From contig MKWA01000011.1 of NCBI GenBank assembly GCA_001899285.1, positions 1 to 33,873 of the forward strand: a DNA stretch of 33,873 bases, in the 5' to 3' direction. This DNA is from Rhizobiales bacterium 64-17. Lineage in GTDB: Bacteria > Pseudomonadota > Alphaproteobacteria > Rhizobiales > Xanthobacteraceae. Under the pieces are notes generated by a model. It was not told where the DNA came from. It worked only from the letters and a program-made list of their open reading frames with translations, and ran no database searches. Shown here in pieces: positions 23,559-31,474 of this stretch. A program made the translations under genes and the position numbers. Each line of letters starts with the position of its first letter. Within the stretch, counting starts at the first letter, position 1.

Positions 23559-24318
23559 CGCGGAAACCCGGTTTGCGCTTCTCGCTAAACGCCGCCATGC
23601 CTTCTTCCGCGTCGGCGGTCCGGTAAGCGAGCGTGCCGAGATCGGCCTCGACCCGCAGGCCTTCCGCGAGTGGCACGTCGAGCGCCCGCTGCACCGCCGC
23701 CCGCGCAAAGTTCAGCGCAGGCAGACCATAGACCGTGAACTCGTGTGCAAAGGCGATGCCGGCCGCAACCACATCGCCGTCGACGAGGCGATTGACGAGC
23801 CCGATGCGCGCAGCTTCCTCGGCATCGACGGTCTTTCCGGTCAGGATCATTTCCAGCGCGCGGGCCTCGCCGATCACGCGCGGCAACCGCTGCGTGCCGC
23901 CGTAGCCGGGCGTCAGGCCGAGCTTGATTTCCGGCAACCCCATCTTGGCGTTGCGGGTCGCCAGCCGGAACGTGCAGGCCAAGGCCAGTTCCAGACCGCC
24001 GCCGAATGCATAGCCATTGATCAGCGCAACCGAAGCCACCGACAACGTGTCGAGTTTGGCGAAGGCCGCCTGTCCGCGCTCGATCCCGGCACGCTGCGCG
24101 GCGAGCGGACGGTTACGCAACTCCTTGATATCGGCGCCAGCACAGAAAGCCTTCGACCCGGCGCCGGTGATCAGCAAGGCGCGCACACCCATCTCCGGAA
24201 CCCGGCCGATTGCCGCGGCAATCTCCTCGATGATGTCGAAGGATAGCGCGTTCAGCGCCTCCTGCCGATCGAGCGTCAGCAGCGCGATATCGTCACGCTT
24301 TTCCAGTTTGACCGTCAT
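23551..24318 (-). CDS. enoyl-CoA hydratase/isomerase family protein
   Basis: This is a 255-residue crotonase with both catalytic glutamates: Glu110 in GGGLELA and Glu130 in LPEIKLGLTPGYGGTQR. The oxyanion-hole segments FCAGADIKEL and GYAFGGG are also present. It should hydrate a 2-enoyl-CoA to 3-hydroxyacyl-CoA, the step between the acyl-CoA dehydrogenase and the 3-hydroxyacyl-CoA dehydrogenase of the same operon. The start ATG 24318 shares one base with the ligase stop (TGATG). Confidence 0.92.
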   Translation of the reverse strand: MTVKLEKRDDIALLTLDRQEALNALSFDIIEEIAAAIGRVPEMGVRALLITGAGSKAFCAGADIKELRNRPLAAQRAGIERGQAAFAKLDTLSVASVALINGYAFGGGLELALACTFRLATRNAKMGLPEIKLGLTPGYGGTQRLPRVIGEARALEMILTGKTVDAEEAARIGLVNRLVDGDVVAAGIAFAHEFTVYGLPALNFARAAVQRALDVPLAEGLRVEADLGTLAYRTADAEEGMAAFSEKRKPGFRDA

Positions 24319-25946
24319 CACCCCGTCCTCGCCTGCGTGCCCGGATCGGTCCAGCGCACCGCCGTCGGCAAAAGCTCTCCGCGTTTGGTCATGTCGATCA
24401 GATCACGTTTGAGAATCTTGCCGCTCGGCGTCAGCGGAAATGCCGACGCGCGCAAGAAGAATTCCGGCATGTCGTATTTCGACAATCCCTGCTCCGCGAG
24501 ATGGCTCAACAACTCATAAGGCTCGATCTCGCCAATGACGGCAATACAAACCCGCTCGCCCAGGCGTTCGTCTGCGATCGGATAGCAGGCGACACGTTCA
24601 ACTGATGGATGGCGCAATGCCAGCGCCTCGATATGCACCGGATAGATGTTATGGCCGCCTCGGATGATCAGATCCTTTAGTCGTCCCTCGATCCGGAGAT
24701 TGCCCTTCTCGTCGAGTACACCAAGGTCGCCCGACAGGAACCAACCGTCGCGATTGAAGCTGCGTTCCGTCGCTGCCTGATTGGCGAAATAGCCAAGCAT
24801 CAGCGCCGCGCCGCGACCGCCGATCTGTCCGACTGAGCCGGCTGGCACTTCGCGATCGTCGTCCACCGGATCGAACAGCCGGACCTCATAGGCTTTGCCG
24901 CCGCGTCCGCAGGTCGAGATGATGATCTCGTTGTCATCATCGGGATGCGTGTATTGATGCGACGAGTTCTCGGTCATGCCATAGATGTTCTGCGGCTTGA
25001 TCCCCTGCCGGACAAACGCCTCGCACACCGAAGGCGGAATCGGCGCACCCGCCATATAAAACAGATTGACGGCGCCAAGCTTGTCGAGACCGCGGCGCTG
25101 CTGTTCCGCGAGAATGTCCATGGCATGTGTCGGAACGCCCATGACGTAAGTGGCGCCCGTCTCGATGATCCAGTCGAGACGACTCGTTCCCGCCGGCGGG
25201 TTGTCGGTGATCAGTGTGCAGCCCGCGACGAGCCACTGCGCCACCGCCACCCAGGCGATGTGATGCGACAGCGGGCTCAGCGACAATAACCGTGTGTCCG
25301 CGCCATGCTGCCAGTCCCGCACCAGATCGCGCGCATTGGCGAGCAGCGTGTTGTCCGAATGCATCACGCATTTCGGAACGCCGGTCGTGCCGGAGGTGAA
25401 GGCAAGATATACGACCTTGTCCGGGTCTTCGACCGGCGCCTGGCCGACGTGGTCGGGGCGCGGGAAATCGTCCGGTGTATAGATACGCCGCAGAGACTGC
25501 GCGCCTCGCAGCATCGTCTGGGTATCGATGCCAGACGGATCGGAGCCCCACTCCGGCTCGGTCAGCAGAATCTTCGCCTGCAGGCGGTCGAGCAACTGAA
25601 CAATATCGCTCGACGTATAGGTCCGATGCAGCGACGGATTGCAGGCAATGCCATTGCGACTGCAGGCCAGGAACGCAACCACCGCTTCGGCTCGATTGCC
25701 AAGCCATAGCGAAACGCGATCGCCCGCCTGTGCGCCGTTCCGGTGAAAATCGGCAGCCGCCCCGTCGACCCACTCGACGAGTTGCCGCCAGGTCAGTCGG
25801 TGGCGGCCATCATTCAGCGCAAGCGCATCCGGGCGGCGCTCGGCGTGACCGCGCAGAAGCGAATAGAACGTGTCTTTCCGCCACGTTCCATCCGCGTAAT
25901 GGCGCGCCGCCGCCGCCGGATGGTGCAAGGTCAGGAATGGCCGCAT
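24318..25946 (-). CDS. AMP-dependent acyl-CoA synthetase/ligase
   Basis: This 542-residue ANL-superfamily enzyme activates a carboxylic acid to its CoA thioester with ATP. Core motifs: YLAFTSGTTGVPKC (P-loop-like A3), NIYGMTENS (A5), GWFLSGDLG (A7), GRLKDLIIRGGHNIYP (A8/hinge) and the catalytic lysine in LTPSGKILKRDL (A10). It starts at ATG 25946, two bases after the stop of the upstream crotonase. It is the likely entry enzyme of the pathway. Its closest functional analogues by context are cyclohexanecarboxylate-CoA or medium-chain acid ligases, but the substrate cannot be read from the motifs. Confidence 0.92.
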   Translation of the reverse strand: MRPFLTLHHPAAAARHYADGTWRKDTFYSLLRGHAERRPDALALNDGRHRLTWRQLVEWVDGAAADFHRNGAQAGDRVSLWLGNRAEAVVAFLACSRNGIACNPSLHRTYTSSDIVQLLDRLQAKILLTEPEWGSDPSGIDTQTMLRGAQSLRRIYTPDDFPRPDHVGQAPVEDPDKVVYLAFTSGTTGVPKCVMHSDNTLLANARDLVRDWQHGADTRLLSLSPLSHHIAWVAVAQWLVAGCTLITDNPPAGTSRLDWIIETGATYVMGVPTHAMDILAEQQRRGLDKLGAVNLFYMAGAPIPPSVCEAFVRQGIKPQNIYGMTENSSHQYTHPDDDNEIIISTCGRGGKAYEVRLFDPVDDDREVPAGSVGQIGGRGAALMLGYFANQAATERSFNRDGWFLSGDLGVLDEKGNLRIEGRLKDLIIRGGHNIYPVHIEALALRHPSVERVACYPIADERLGERVCIAVIGEIEPYELLSHLAEQGLSKYDMPEFFLRASAFPLTPSGKILKRDLIDMTKRGELLPTAVRWTDPGTQARTG

Positions 25947-25948
25947 GA

Positions 25949-26728
25949 TTATTTGCCGAATTTTGCGGGGTTCGCCTTGCGCTTCGCGCCGAACGCTTCC
26001 GAGAGCTCGTGGCTCTCGTCACTTTCCATATACGAGCGAAGCAGGAGATCGTGCGCCATCCGCGCAAGTCCGGAAACGCCGCCATGGCGGGCATTGAAAG
26101 CCGCCTTGACCGAAGCCAGCGCGAACGGTCCCCGCTCCGCCGTTTCGAGCGCGAAGGTACGGGTTTCCTGCTTGAGCTGATCGTCCGGAACGACGCGATT
26201 GATCAGGCCAAGGGCCAGCGCATCGCGGGCTTTCATCTTCGGATTATTGAACCAGATTTCCTTGGCTTTCTTCTTGCCGACCATATCCTCGAGATACCAG
26301 GTGCCGTAACCAGCATCGAACGACCCCATCATCGGGCCGACCTGTCGGAACACGGCGCTCTCCTTGGCGATGGTCATATCGCAGACCATCTGCAACACGT
26401 TGCCGCCACCGACAGCAAAGCCATTGACCGATGCGATCACCGGCTTCTGCAGCTTGTCGATCGCGTCGTACATCTCCAGCGTCGGCAGCGTCCCGGCGTA
26501 GAGGATCGTGTCTTCCATTCCGTCCTTGCGGCCACCGATGCAGAAGAACTTGTCGCCCGCGCCGGTAATCACCACAACGCGCGTGCGCGTCTCACGGCGG
26601 ATCTGCTCGATACAGTCACGGATTTCATGGCACATGGTCACGTTGAACATGTTGCCATCATCCGGACGATTGAGCGTGATCGTGCCGATCGGGCCGTCTT
26701 CTTCATACAGGATCGTTTCAAAAGACAC
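25949..26728 (-). CDS. MenB/BadI-like crotonase (1,3-dicarbonyl-CoA C-C hydrolase or Dieckmann-type enzyme)
   Basis: This 259-residue crotonase-fold protein is clearly of the MenB/BadI branch. RQVGPMMGSFDAGYGTWYL with Ser136 and Asp138, VGKKKAKEIWF, and C-terminal Tyr233 in RSYMESDE are the branch hallmarks. The two glutamates of hydratases are absent. MenB closes a ring (naphthoyl-CoA synthase), and BadI opens the ring of 2-ketocyclohexanecarboxyl-CoA by the reverse reaction type. No menaquinone genes are nearby while beta-oxidation genes are, so ring or 1,3-diketone cleavage is the better inference. It starts with GTG 26728 behind AAGGAG at 7 bases. The metal-like GGD of some MenB proteins is GGR here. 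Confidence 0.88.
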   Translation of the reverse strand: MSFETILYEEDGPIGTITLNRPDDGNMFNVTMCHEIRDCIEQIRRETRTRVVVITGAGDKFFCIGGRKDGMEDTILYAGTLPTLEMYDAIDKLQKPVIASVNGFAVGGGNVLQMVCDMTIAKESAVFRQVGPMMGSFDAGYGTWYLEDMVGKKKAKEIWFNNPKMKARDALALGLINRVVPDDQLKQETRTFALETAERGPFALASVKAAFNARHGGVSGLARMAHDLLLRSYMESDESHELSEAFGAKRKANPAKFGK

Positions 26729-26741
26729 GTTAGAACTCCTT

Positions 26742-28007
26742 TTAAATCAAGCCATCGCGCTGCAGCGCTTCGATTTCCGCATCGCCGAGCTTCGCCAGAT
26801 CACGAAGCACATCGACCGTGGAAGCGCCGAGGCGGGGTGGCGCCATGCGCGGCACATTCGGCTTGCCGTCGACATGGAAACCGGTGCCGACCTGCGGCAA
26901 GCACCGATCGCCGTCGTCCAGCGTGAAAAACAAACCGCGCGCGAGCAATCCCTCATCGCGCGCCACTTCATCGAGCCGATAGATCGGCCCGGCCGGCACG
27001 CGGTTGCGGCTGAACAGGTCGAGCCAGTGATCGCGCGGCTTACCACGAAGGATATCCTGGATCAGCGAAACGATGTCCCCACGATGCTCGCGTCGCTTGG
27101 CGTTGCTATCGTAGCGCGTGTCGTCGCCGACGTCCGGGCGGCCGACAGCCACCCAGAAGCGTTTCCAGATCGCATCGTTGCCGAGGCCAAGGGTCAAAGG
27201 CAGATCGGCGGTTTCGAACGACTGATAGATCGCGATAACGCTGTCCTTGCCGCCCGCCCGTCGCGGCAGTTCGCCGGAACCGAGATAAGGCATGATCCGG
27301 CACGAAAGAAAGCGGGTCATGCTTTCGACCAGCGCAACATCGATGGATCGTCCCTTGCCGGTGCGCATCCGCTCGAACAGAGCGCCGACCGCAGCAAAAG
27401 CCGCATCCTGACCCGTCAGCATATCGGCCGCGGGCGCACCGATCTTCTGCGCCGGCCCGTCCGGCTCGCCGGTGATATCCATAATCCCCGAATATCCCTC
27501 GGCGATCAGGTCATAGCACGGCCAGTCCGCACGGGTGCCCTGCAACCCGAAACCGGTGATCGACACATGGATGATATCCAGGCGCAGGGCGCGGCAGGAC
27601 TCAGCATCCAGGCCCAGCTTTTTTTGCACGCGCGGCGGCTGGTTCAGCAGCACCACATCACTTGCCTTGATCAAGGTCTCCAGCGCCGCGCGCACACGCG
27701 GTGAAGCGATGTCGAGCGTGACGCTTCGTTTGTTGCGATTGACCGCGGCATACCAAAGCGACTCGCCTTCAAAAAAAGGCGGCCCCCAGGCCCGCACGTC
27801 ATCGCCGGTTCGCGGCCGTTCGATCTTGATGACATCCGCGCCGATGTCGCCGAGCAGCATGCCGGCATAAGGCCCGGCCACCGACGTGCTCAGATCCAGC
27901 ACCCGCACACCCGACAGGAACCCGAAGCCTTGACCAGGACCGACCACGGGCAGAGCGACCCGATCCGGCCAGGCAGGAGCCGGACGCTGACTGACTGATG
28001 ATTCCAT
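26742..28007 (-). CDS. CaiB/BaiF family III CoA-transferase
   Basis: This 421-residue protein moves CoA between carboxylic acids. The N-terminal nucleotide-like fold shows VRVLDLSTSVAGPYAGMLLGDIGADVIKIERP. CYDLIAEGYSG carries the acid at the position of the family nucleophile, without the His of racemases, and APAADMLTGQDAA follows. ATG 28007 was chosen because the sigma-54 promoter at 28062-28078 lies between it and the farther starts (open to 28130), and CGAGG precedes it. It is the first gene of the ten-gene operon. Together with the ligase it gives two ways to load CoA onto the substrate. Confidence 0.9.
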   Translation of the reverse strand: MESSVSQRPAPAWPDRVALPVVGPGQGFGFLSGVRVLDLSTSVAGPYAGMLLGDIGADVIKIERPRTGDDVRAWGPPFFEGESLWYAAVNRNKRSVTLDIASPRVRAALETLIKASDVVLLNQPPRVQKKLGLDAESCRALRLDIIHVSITGFGLQGTRADWPCYDLIAEGYSGIMDITGEPDGPAQKIGAPAADMLTGQDAAFAAVGALFERMRTGKGRSIDVALVESMTRFLSCRIMPYLGSGELPRRAGGKDSVIAIYQSFETADLPLTLGLGNDAIWKRFWVAVGRPDVGDDTRYDSNAKRREHRGDIVSLIQDILRGKPRDHWLDLFSRNRVPAGPIYRLDEVARDEGLLARGLFFTLDDGDRCLPQVGTGFHVDGKPNVPRMAPPRLGASTVDVLRDLAKLGDAEIEALQRDGLI

Positions 28008-28061
28008 AAACTCTATGCCTCGGCCTTGATCCGCGGCGTTCGACGCCTGCGCACAACCGAG

Positions 28062-28078
28062 AGCAACGACCGTGCCAG
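28062..28078 (-). promoter_or_regulatory. sigma-54 (RpoN) promoter of the catabolic operon
   Basis: On the minus strand CTGGCACGGTCGTTGCT matches the consensus YTGGCACGRNNNTTGCW at every defined position. It predicts a start near 28052, 45 bases before ATG 28007. The divergent neighbour at 28256 encodes a sigma-54 activator. Confidence 0.88.
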
Positions 28079-28134
28079 ACACTGGCTGATACGGAACTTG
28101 CATCATTTTCCAAGCTGGCTCCTCGAACAACCCT

Positions 28135-28150
28135 CATTCCGAAGCGAATG
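28135..28150. promoter_or_regulatory. candidate activator site, dyad 1
   Basis: CATTC (28135-28139) and GAATG (28146-28150) form an inverted repeat with a 6-base spacer, about 83-98 bases upstream of the predicted sigma-54 start. This is a usual place for an enhancer-binding protein site. Confidence 0.35.
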
Positions 28151-28212
28151 GACTGTGCCTATGTTTTTTATCCGTACAACAACGGCTAGAGTGTCTCCCA
28201 CGGAAACAGATA

Positions 28213-28226
28213 TTGCTGCATCGCAA
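28213..28226. promoter_or_regulatory. candidate activator site, dyad 2
   Basis: TTGCTGCATCGCAA has TTGC/GCAA arms. It lies about 160-175 bases upstream of the sigma-54 start and 30 bases before the activator gene, so it could serve activation or autoregulation. Confidence 0.3.
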
Positions 28227-28255
28227 CAAAGTCAGCATGCGTCGGGAGCGGAGTT

Positions 28256-29887
28256 ATGAGTGAGATGGATCGCATCGCCGGCCTGATTGTCGTGAATGAG
28301 GCCGGCAAGGTGGTGTTCTCCGTGGGCCGCGGCAAGGATCCGCGTATTGCCTCCCTCGCCGAAGACAAGATGTGGCGGACGGATGCGATCCAGCGTCGCC
28401 TGGTTCCAGTGCAGACCGAAGTGAAAAGCCTGCTGCTGTGGTCGAAGGTGAAGGACTGCTATTTCGCCGCCATCGTCGACGACGTCGCCGATCCGGTGTT
28501 CGAGTTCACCGCCGCAGTCGATTTCGCCTGGGACATTTTCCATCACCTGCTCACCGACCCGTTCAATGCGATGACGGTTGTCGATTCAGAAGCCAAGGTC
28601 GCCTTCCTCTCCCCGATACATGAAGGTTTTTTCGGTCTCGACCGTGGTGCAGCAATCGGCCGGCCGGTGCGCGACGTCATCGAGAACACCCGCCTCGACC
28701 GGGTCGCGAAAACCGGCAAGGCGGAGATCGGCGATATTCAGCGCGTGCGCGGCCAGGATCGCGTCGTCAACCGCAGCCCGATCTTCCGCGACGGCAAACT
28801 TGTCGGCGCGATCGGCCGCGTGATGTTCAAGAACCCGGAGCAGGTTCAAGCGCTGAGCAACCGCGTCAACACGCTGGAAAAGGAACTCGAATTCTACCGC
28901 CGCGAAGCGCATGTGTTGCGCCGCGAGGCATTTGATCTCGATACCATCGTTGGCCGAAGCAACGCGATCCAGCGCCTCAAGGAAGACATCGTTCGCGTTG
29001 CGCCACTCGACATTCCGGTGCTGATCCTCGGCGAGAGCGGAACCGGCAAGGAGCTGGTCGCGCACGCGATCCATCGTCTCAGCCCGCGACAGAAAGCGAA
29101 GATGGTAATCGTCAATTCGGCGGCGCTGCCGAGCAATCTGGTGGAAAGCGAACTGTTCGGTTATGAGCCCGGCTCCTTTACCGGCGCCGATCGCAAAGGC
29201 CGCCGTGGCAAGTTCGAGCAAGCAAACGGTTCATCGCTCTTTCTCGACGAGATCGGCGACATGCCGCTCGACATTCAAGCGAAATTGTTGCGCGTGCTCC
29301 AGGACCGGCAGGTGCAGCGCGTTGGCGGCGAAGGCACCCAGGAGGTCGACTTCCGCCTGATCGCGGCAACCAATCGCGACTTGCGCAACCTTGTCGCCAA
29401 TGAAAATTTCCGCGTTGATTTCTACTACCGCATCTCCCCGATCGTGCTCACCGTCCCGCCGCTACGCGAACGACTCGACGACATTCCGGTATTGATCGAG
29501 AAATTCCTGGGCGAATTCGGATCGCGCCATCAATTCCGGATTCCGGACATCGATGACGACGTGTTTCAGTACCTCGCCCGCCAGGAGTGGCCTGGCAACA
29601 TCCGTCAGTTGCGGCACGAGGTCGAACGCGCCGTTATCTTCTGCAAAGACAACCGACTTCGCATCTCCGACTTCCAGGCGCCGCTATTCGCGCCTCCCGC
29701 TCCCACAACGCCGATCGTGCCGAAACCGGAGCCGGGCCAGAGCGCCAATCTGAAGGATGCGCTCGACCGCGTCGAAAGCGACCTGATCCGTGACACGCTA
29801 TCGCGCTTCAAGGGCAACAAGAAAAAAGCTGCTGAGGAACTCGGGATTTCCCGATCGTATCTCTACAAAAAGCTCGACATATCCTGA
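28256..29887 (+). CDS. sigma-54-dependent transcriptional activator (PAS-AAA-Fis)
   Basis: This is a 543-residue enhancer-binding protein. Residues 1-100 form an unassigned alpha/beta domain; about 101-190 is a PAS-like domain (FNAMTVVDSEAKVAFLSP, INRSPIF-type end); about 196-225 is a coiled-coil linker. The AAA+ domain follows with Walker A GESGTGKE (259-266), a sigma-54-contact loop GSFTGA (306-311, Ser in place of the usual Ala), Walker B LFLDEIGD (328-335) and the arginine region NFRVDFYYRI. The C-terminus is a Fis-type helix-turn-helix (KKKAAEELGISRSYLYKKL). The Shine-Dalgarno is GGAGCGGAG. It is divergent from the operon headed by the sigma-54 promoter at 28062 and is its obvious activator. 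The effector is probably a pathway substrate or CoA ester. Confidence 0.93.
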   Translation: MSEMDRIAGLIVVNEAGKVVFSVGRGKDPRIASLAEDKMWRTDAIQRRLVPVQTEVKSLLLWSKVKDCYFAAIVDDVADPVFEFTAAVDFAWDIFHHLLTDPFNAMTVVDSEAKVAFLSPIHEGFFGLDRGAAIGRPVRDVIENTRLDRVAKTGKAEIGDIQRVRGQDRVVNRSPIFRDGKLVGAIGRVMFKNPEQVQALSNRVNTLEKELEFYRREAHVLRREAFDLDTIVGRSNAIQRLKEDIVRVAPLDIPVLILGESGTGKELVAHAIHRLSPRQKAKMVIVNSAALPSNLVESELFGYEPGSFTGADRKGRRGKFEQANGSSLFLDEIGDMPLDIQAKLLRVLQDRQVQRVGGEGTQEVDFRLIAATNRDLRNLVANENFRVDFYYRISPIVLTVPPLRERLDDIPVLIEKFLGEFGSRHQFRIPDIDDDVFQYLARQEWPGNIRQLRHEVERAVIFCKDNRLRISDFQAPLFAPPAPTTPIVPKPEPGQSANLKDALDRVESDLIRDTLSRFKGNKKKAAEELGISRSYLYKKLDIS

Positions 29888-29913
29888 CAGCGCCAGGCGT
29901 CCGGCCCCATCAA

Positions 29914-29973
29914 GCAGCCGGTAGATCATTTCCCGGTATCGGGCAATTCAGCGAATCCATTTTCACCGGCTGC
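29914..29973. repeat. long-range inverted repeat between convergent genes
   Basis: GCAGCCGGT (29914-29922) and ACCGGCTGC (29965-29973) are perfect complements with a 42-base spacer holding a small CCCG/CGGG hairpin. It may fold in RNA and help end the two converging transcripts (stops at 29887 and 29999). There is no T-tract. Confidence 0.35.
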
Positions 29974-29998
29974 GCTGAGCCTGAGATGATGCAGCGCC

Positions 29999-31450
29999 TC
30001 ACATCTCCGGCTGTGTCTTTAAGCCAGCTTCATCGGCTATGCGTAAGCCGCGCATAATAGATGACAAACGCCCTATGTTGCGCAGAGAGGAGAGTTGCCG
30101 ATAGCTTTCCTCGGCCTTTTCAGGTGTCATCCGCTTAAGCGCATTCTCGAAGAACTTGGCGCGAATCGCTTCGGCATTCATCGAGCTATCTTTGGAAAAC
30201 GCCGCTTGGGTCGATTCGATCTCACGGCCATCGGACAGAACCACCCGCACCGCCGACTGCACACCCGATTCGGTCGAACCTTGCCTTACCGTTACTTCAA
30301 TCCTTTGCAGGAACGATTGAAGAAGCGGATCCAGAACCCTGGCGCGAGAAAAACTTCCGCTGTCAACCGCTCCATCAAGCAAGGCACACGCGGCGATATA
30401 GACCAGAGAATGGTCCGCGGTTTCTCTTGAAAAAGGCGCCCAGGCGTGCGGCCGGGATTTCACCAGATGTTGATAGGCATCTGCATCGGTGATGACGCAA
30501 ACCTTGGCGATATCTTCTGTGTTGGCGATTTTTTGACGCAGTTCGACGCAGGCCTTAATCGTCGCTTGCGCTCGTGAGCCCACCGGCCAACGTTTCAGTA
30601 CGACGGAATCGATCCTGTCCAGACGGACGCCGCATTCGAGCCGCTCGCGCAATTTCTCAATGGGGGCTTCCTGCACTGCGAGTTTTCGCAGCAATCCATC
30701 CTTTCCCAGGAACGGACGGATTGCGCCCTCGACACCCGCTTCCGCCAGCGCGCACGCGTAGACCGCCTGCCGCATGGCATCGCCGGCGTTCAACCGTTTC
30801 CACATGGTCAAATCGCCGCGATCGTTGAGATCGCCGGATTCAATTTCGTCACTCGCCATGTGCGAGATTGCCGCTATCGCCAAAGCTTCGCGCGTCGTCT
30901 CCATCGAAAATCCTGAAAGCCGAGCGATCGCGCACACCGCGCCGAGCTGGGTGAGATTGCTATAGTCCCAGCCGACAGCTGCTGCCGGCAGCAGGTCAAA
31001 CAAAGCCAGCGTGACATCGTAACCGAGCGCAAGCGCCTCCAGAAACGCCTGACCGGAAGCATCACGCTGCTCGGCGCAAGCCCATACTGCAGGAATGATA
31101 TCACTGGGGTGGCCCCAGCTTTTTTGCCCAAGATAGAGATCGTTATAATCGTGGCATCGCAACAAGACGCCGTTCGCCAGCGCGGCGACTTCCGTATTCA
31201 CGCGCCACGATGTTCCCCAGATCGCGCACGCGGCGGCGTTCGACGAGAACGCTTCCGCATAGTGACGCACCGCGATCGCGGCCGGATGTTTGAGCGCCGC
31301 GAGCGCCACAGCCATCGAATCGATGACAATCGTGTTGAGACGGTCGAGCTTGTCGGCAACGATGTCGACCGGGCCAGAAACGGCATAGCGCGCCAGAAGG
31401 TCCGCAAATGCGTCTGTCTGACGAGGCGACGAATCCTGCACCGCGGACAT
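29999..31450 (-). CDS. MmgE/PrpD family protein
   Basis: This 483-residue protein belongs to the family of 2-methylcitrate dehydratase (PrpD), cis-aconitate decarboxylase and iminodisuccinate epimerase. Family marks: the active-site stretch ANGVLLRCHDYNDLYLG, GHPSDIIPAVWA, KRWPVGSRAQATIKA and ETADHSLVYIAACAL. It starts at ATG 31450 behind AAGGA and is the last visible gene of the dioxygenase operon, 24 bases after the aldolase stop. No prpB or prpC is nearby, so a role in the aromatic pathway (dehydration, decarboxylation or epimerisation of a hydroxy- or oxo-carboxylate) is likelier than the methylcitrate cycle. The length is normal. Confidence 0.9.
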   Translation of the reverse strand: MSAVQDSSPRQTDAFADLLARYAVSGPVDIVADKLDRLNTIVIDSMAVALAALKHPAAIAVRHYAEAFSSNAAACAIWGTSWRVNTEVAALANGVLLRCHDYNDLYLGQKSWGHPSDIIPAVWACAEQRDASGQAFLEALALGYDVTLALFDLLPAAAVGWDYSNLTQLGAVCAIARLSGFSMETTREALAIAAISHMASDEIESGDLNDRGDLTMWKRLNAGDAMRQAVYACALAEAGVEGAIRPFLGKDGLLRKLAVQEAPIEKLRERLECGVRLDRIDSVVLKRWPVGSRAQATIKACVELRQKIANTEDIAKVCVITDADAYQHLVKSRPHAWAPFSRETADHSLVYIAACALLDGAVDSGSFSRARVLDPLLQSFLQRIEVTVRQGSTESGVQSAVRVVLSDGREIESTQAAFSKDSSMNAEAIRAKFFENALKRMTPEKAEESYRQLSSLRNIGRLSSIMRGLRIADEAGLKTQPEM

Positions 31451-31474
31451 TTCTTTCCTTGAATTCTGGGTGCT

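Noticed and set aside
28083-28101. TGGC...TTGC pair on the plus strand upstream of the activator gene
   Set aside because: The spacing is 4 bases too long for a sigma-54 promoter.
28008-28130. N-terminal extension of the first CoA-transferase of the operon to 28130
   Set aside because: The sigma-54 promoter at 28062-28078 lies inside it, and family homology starts well after ATG 28007.
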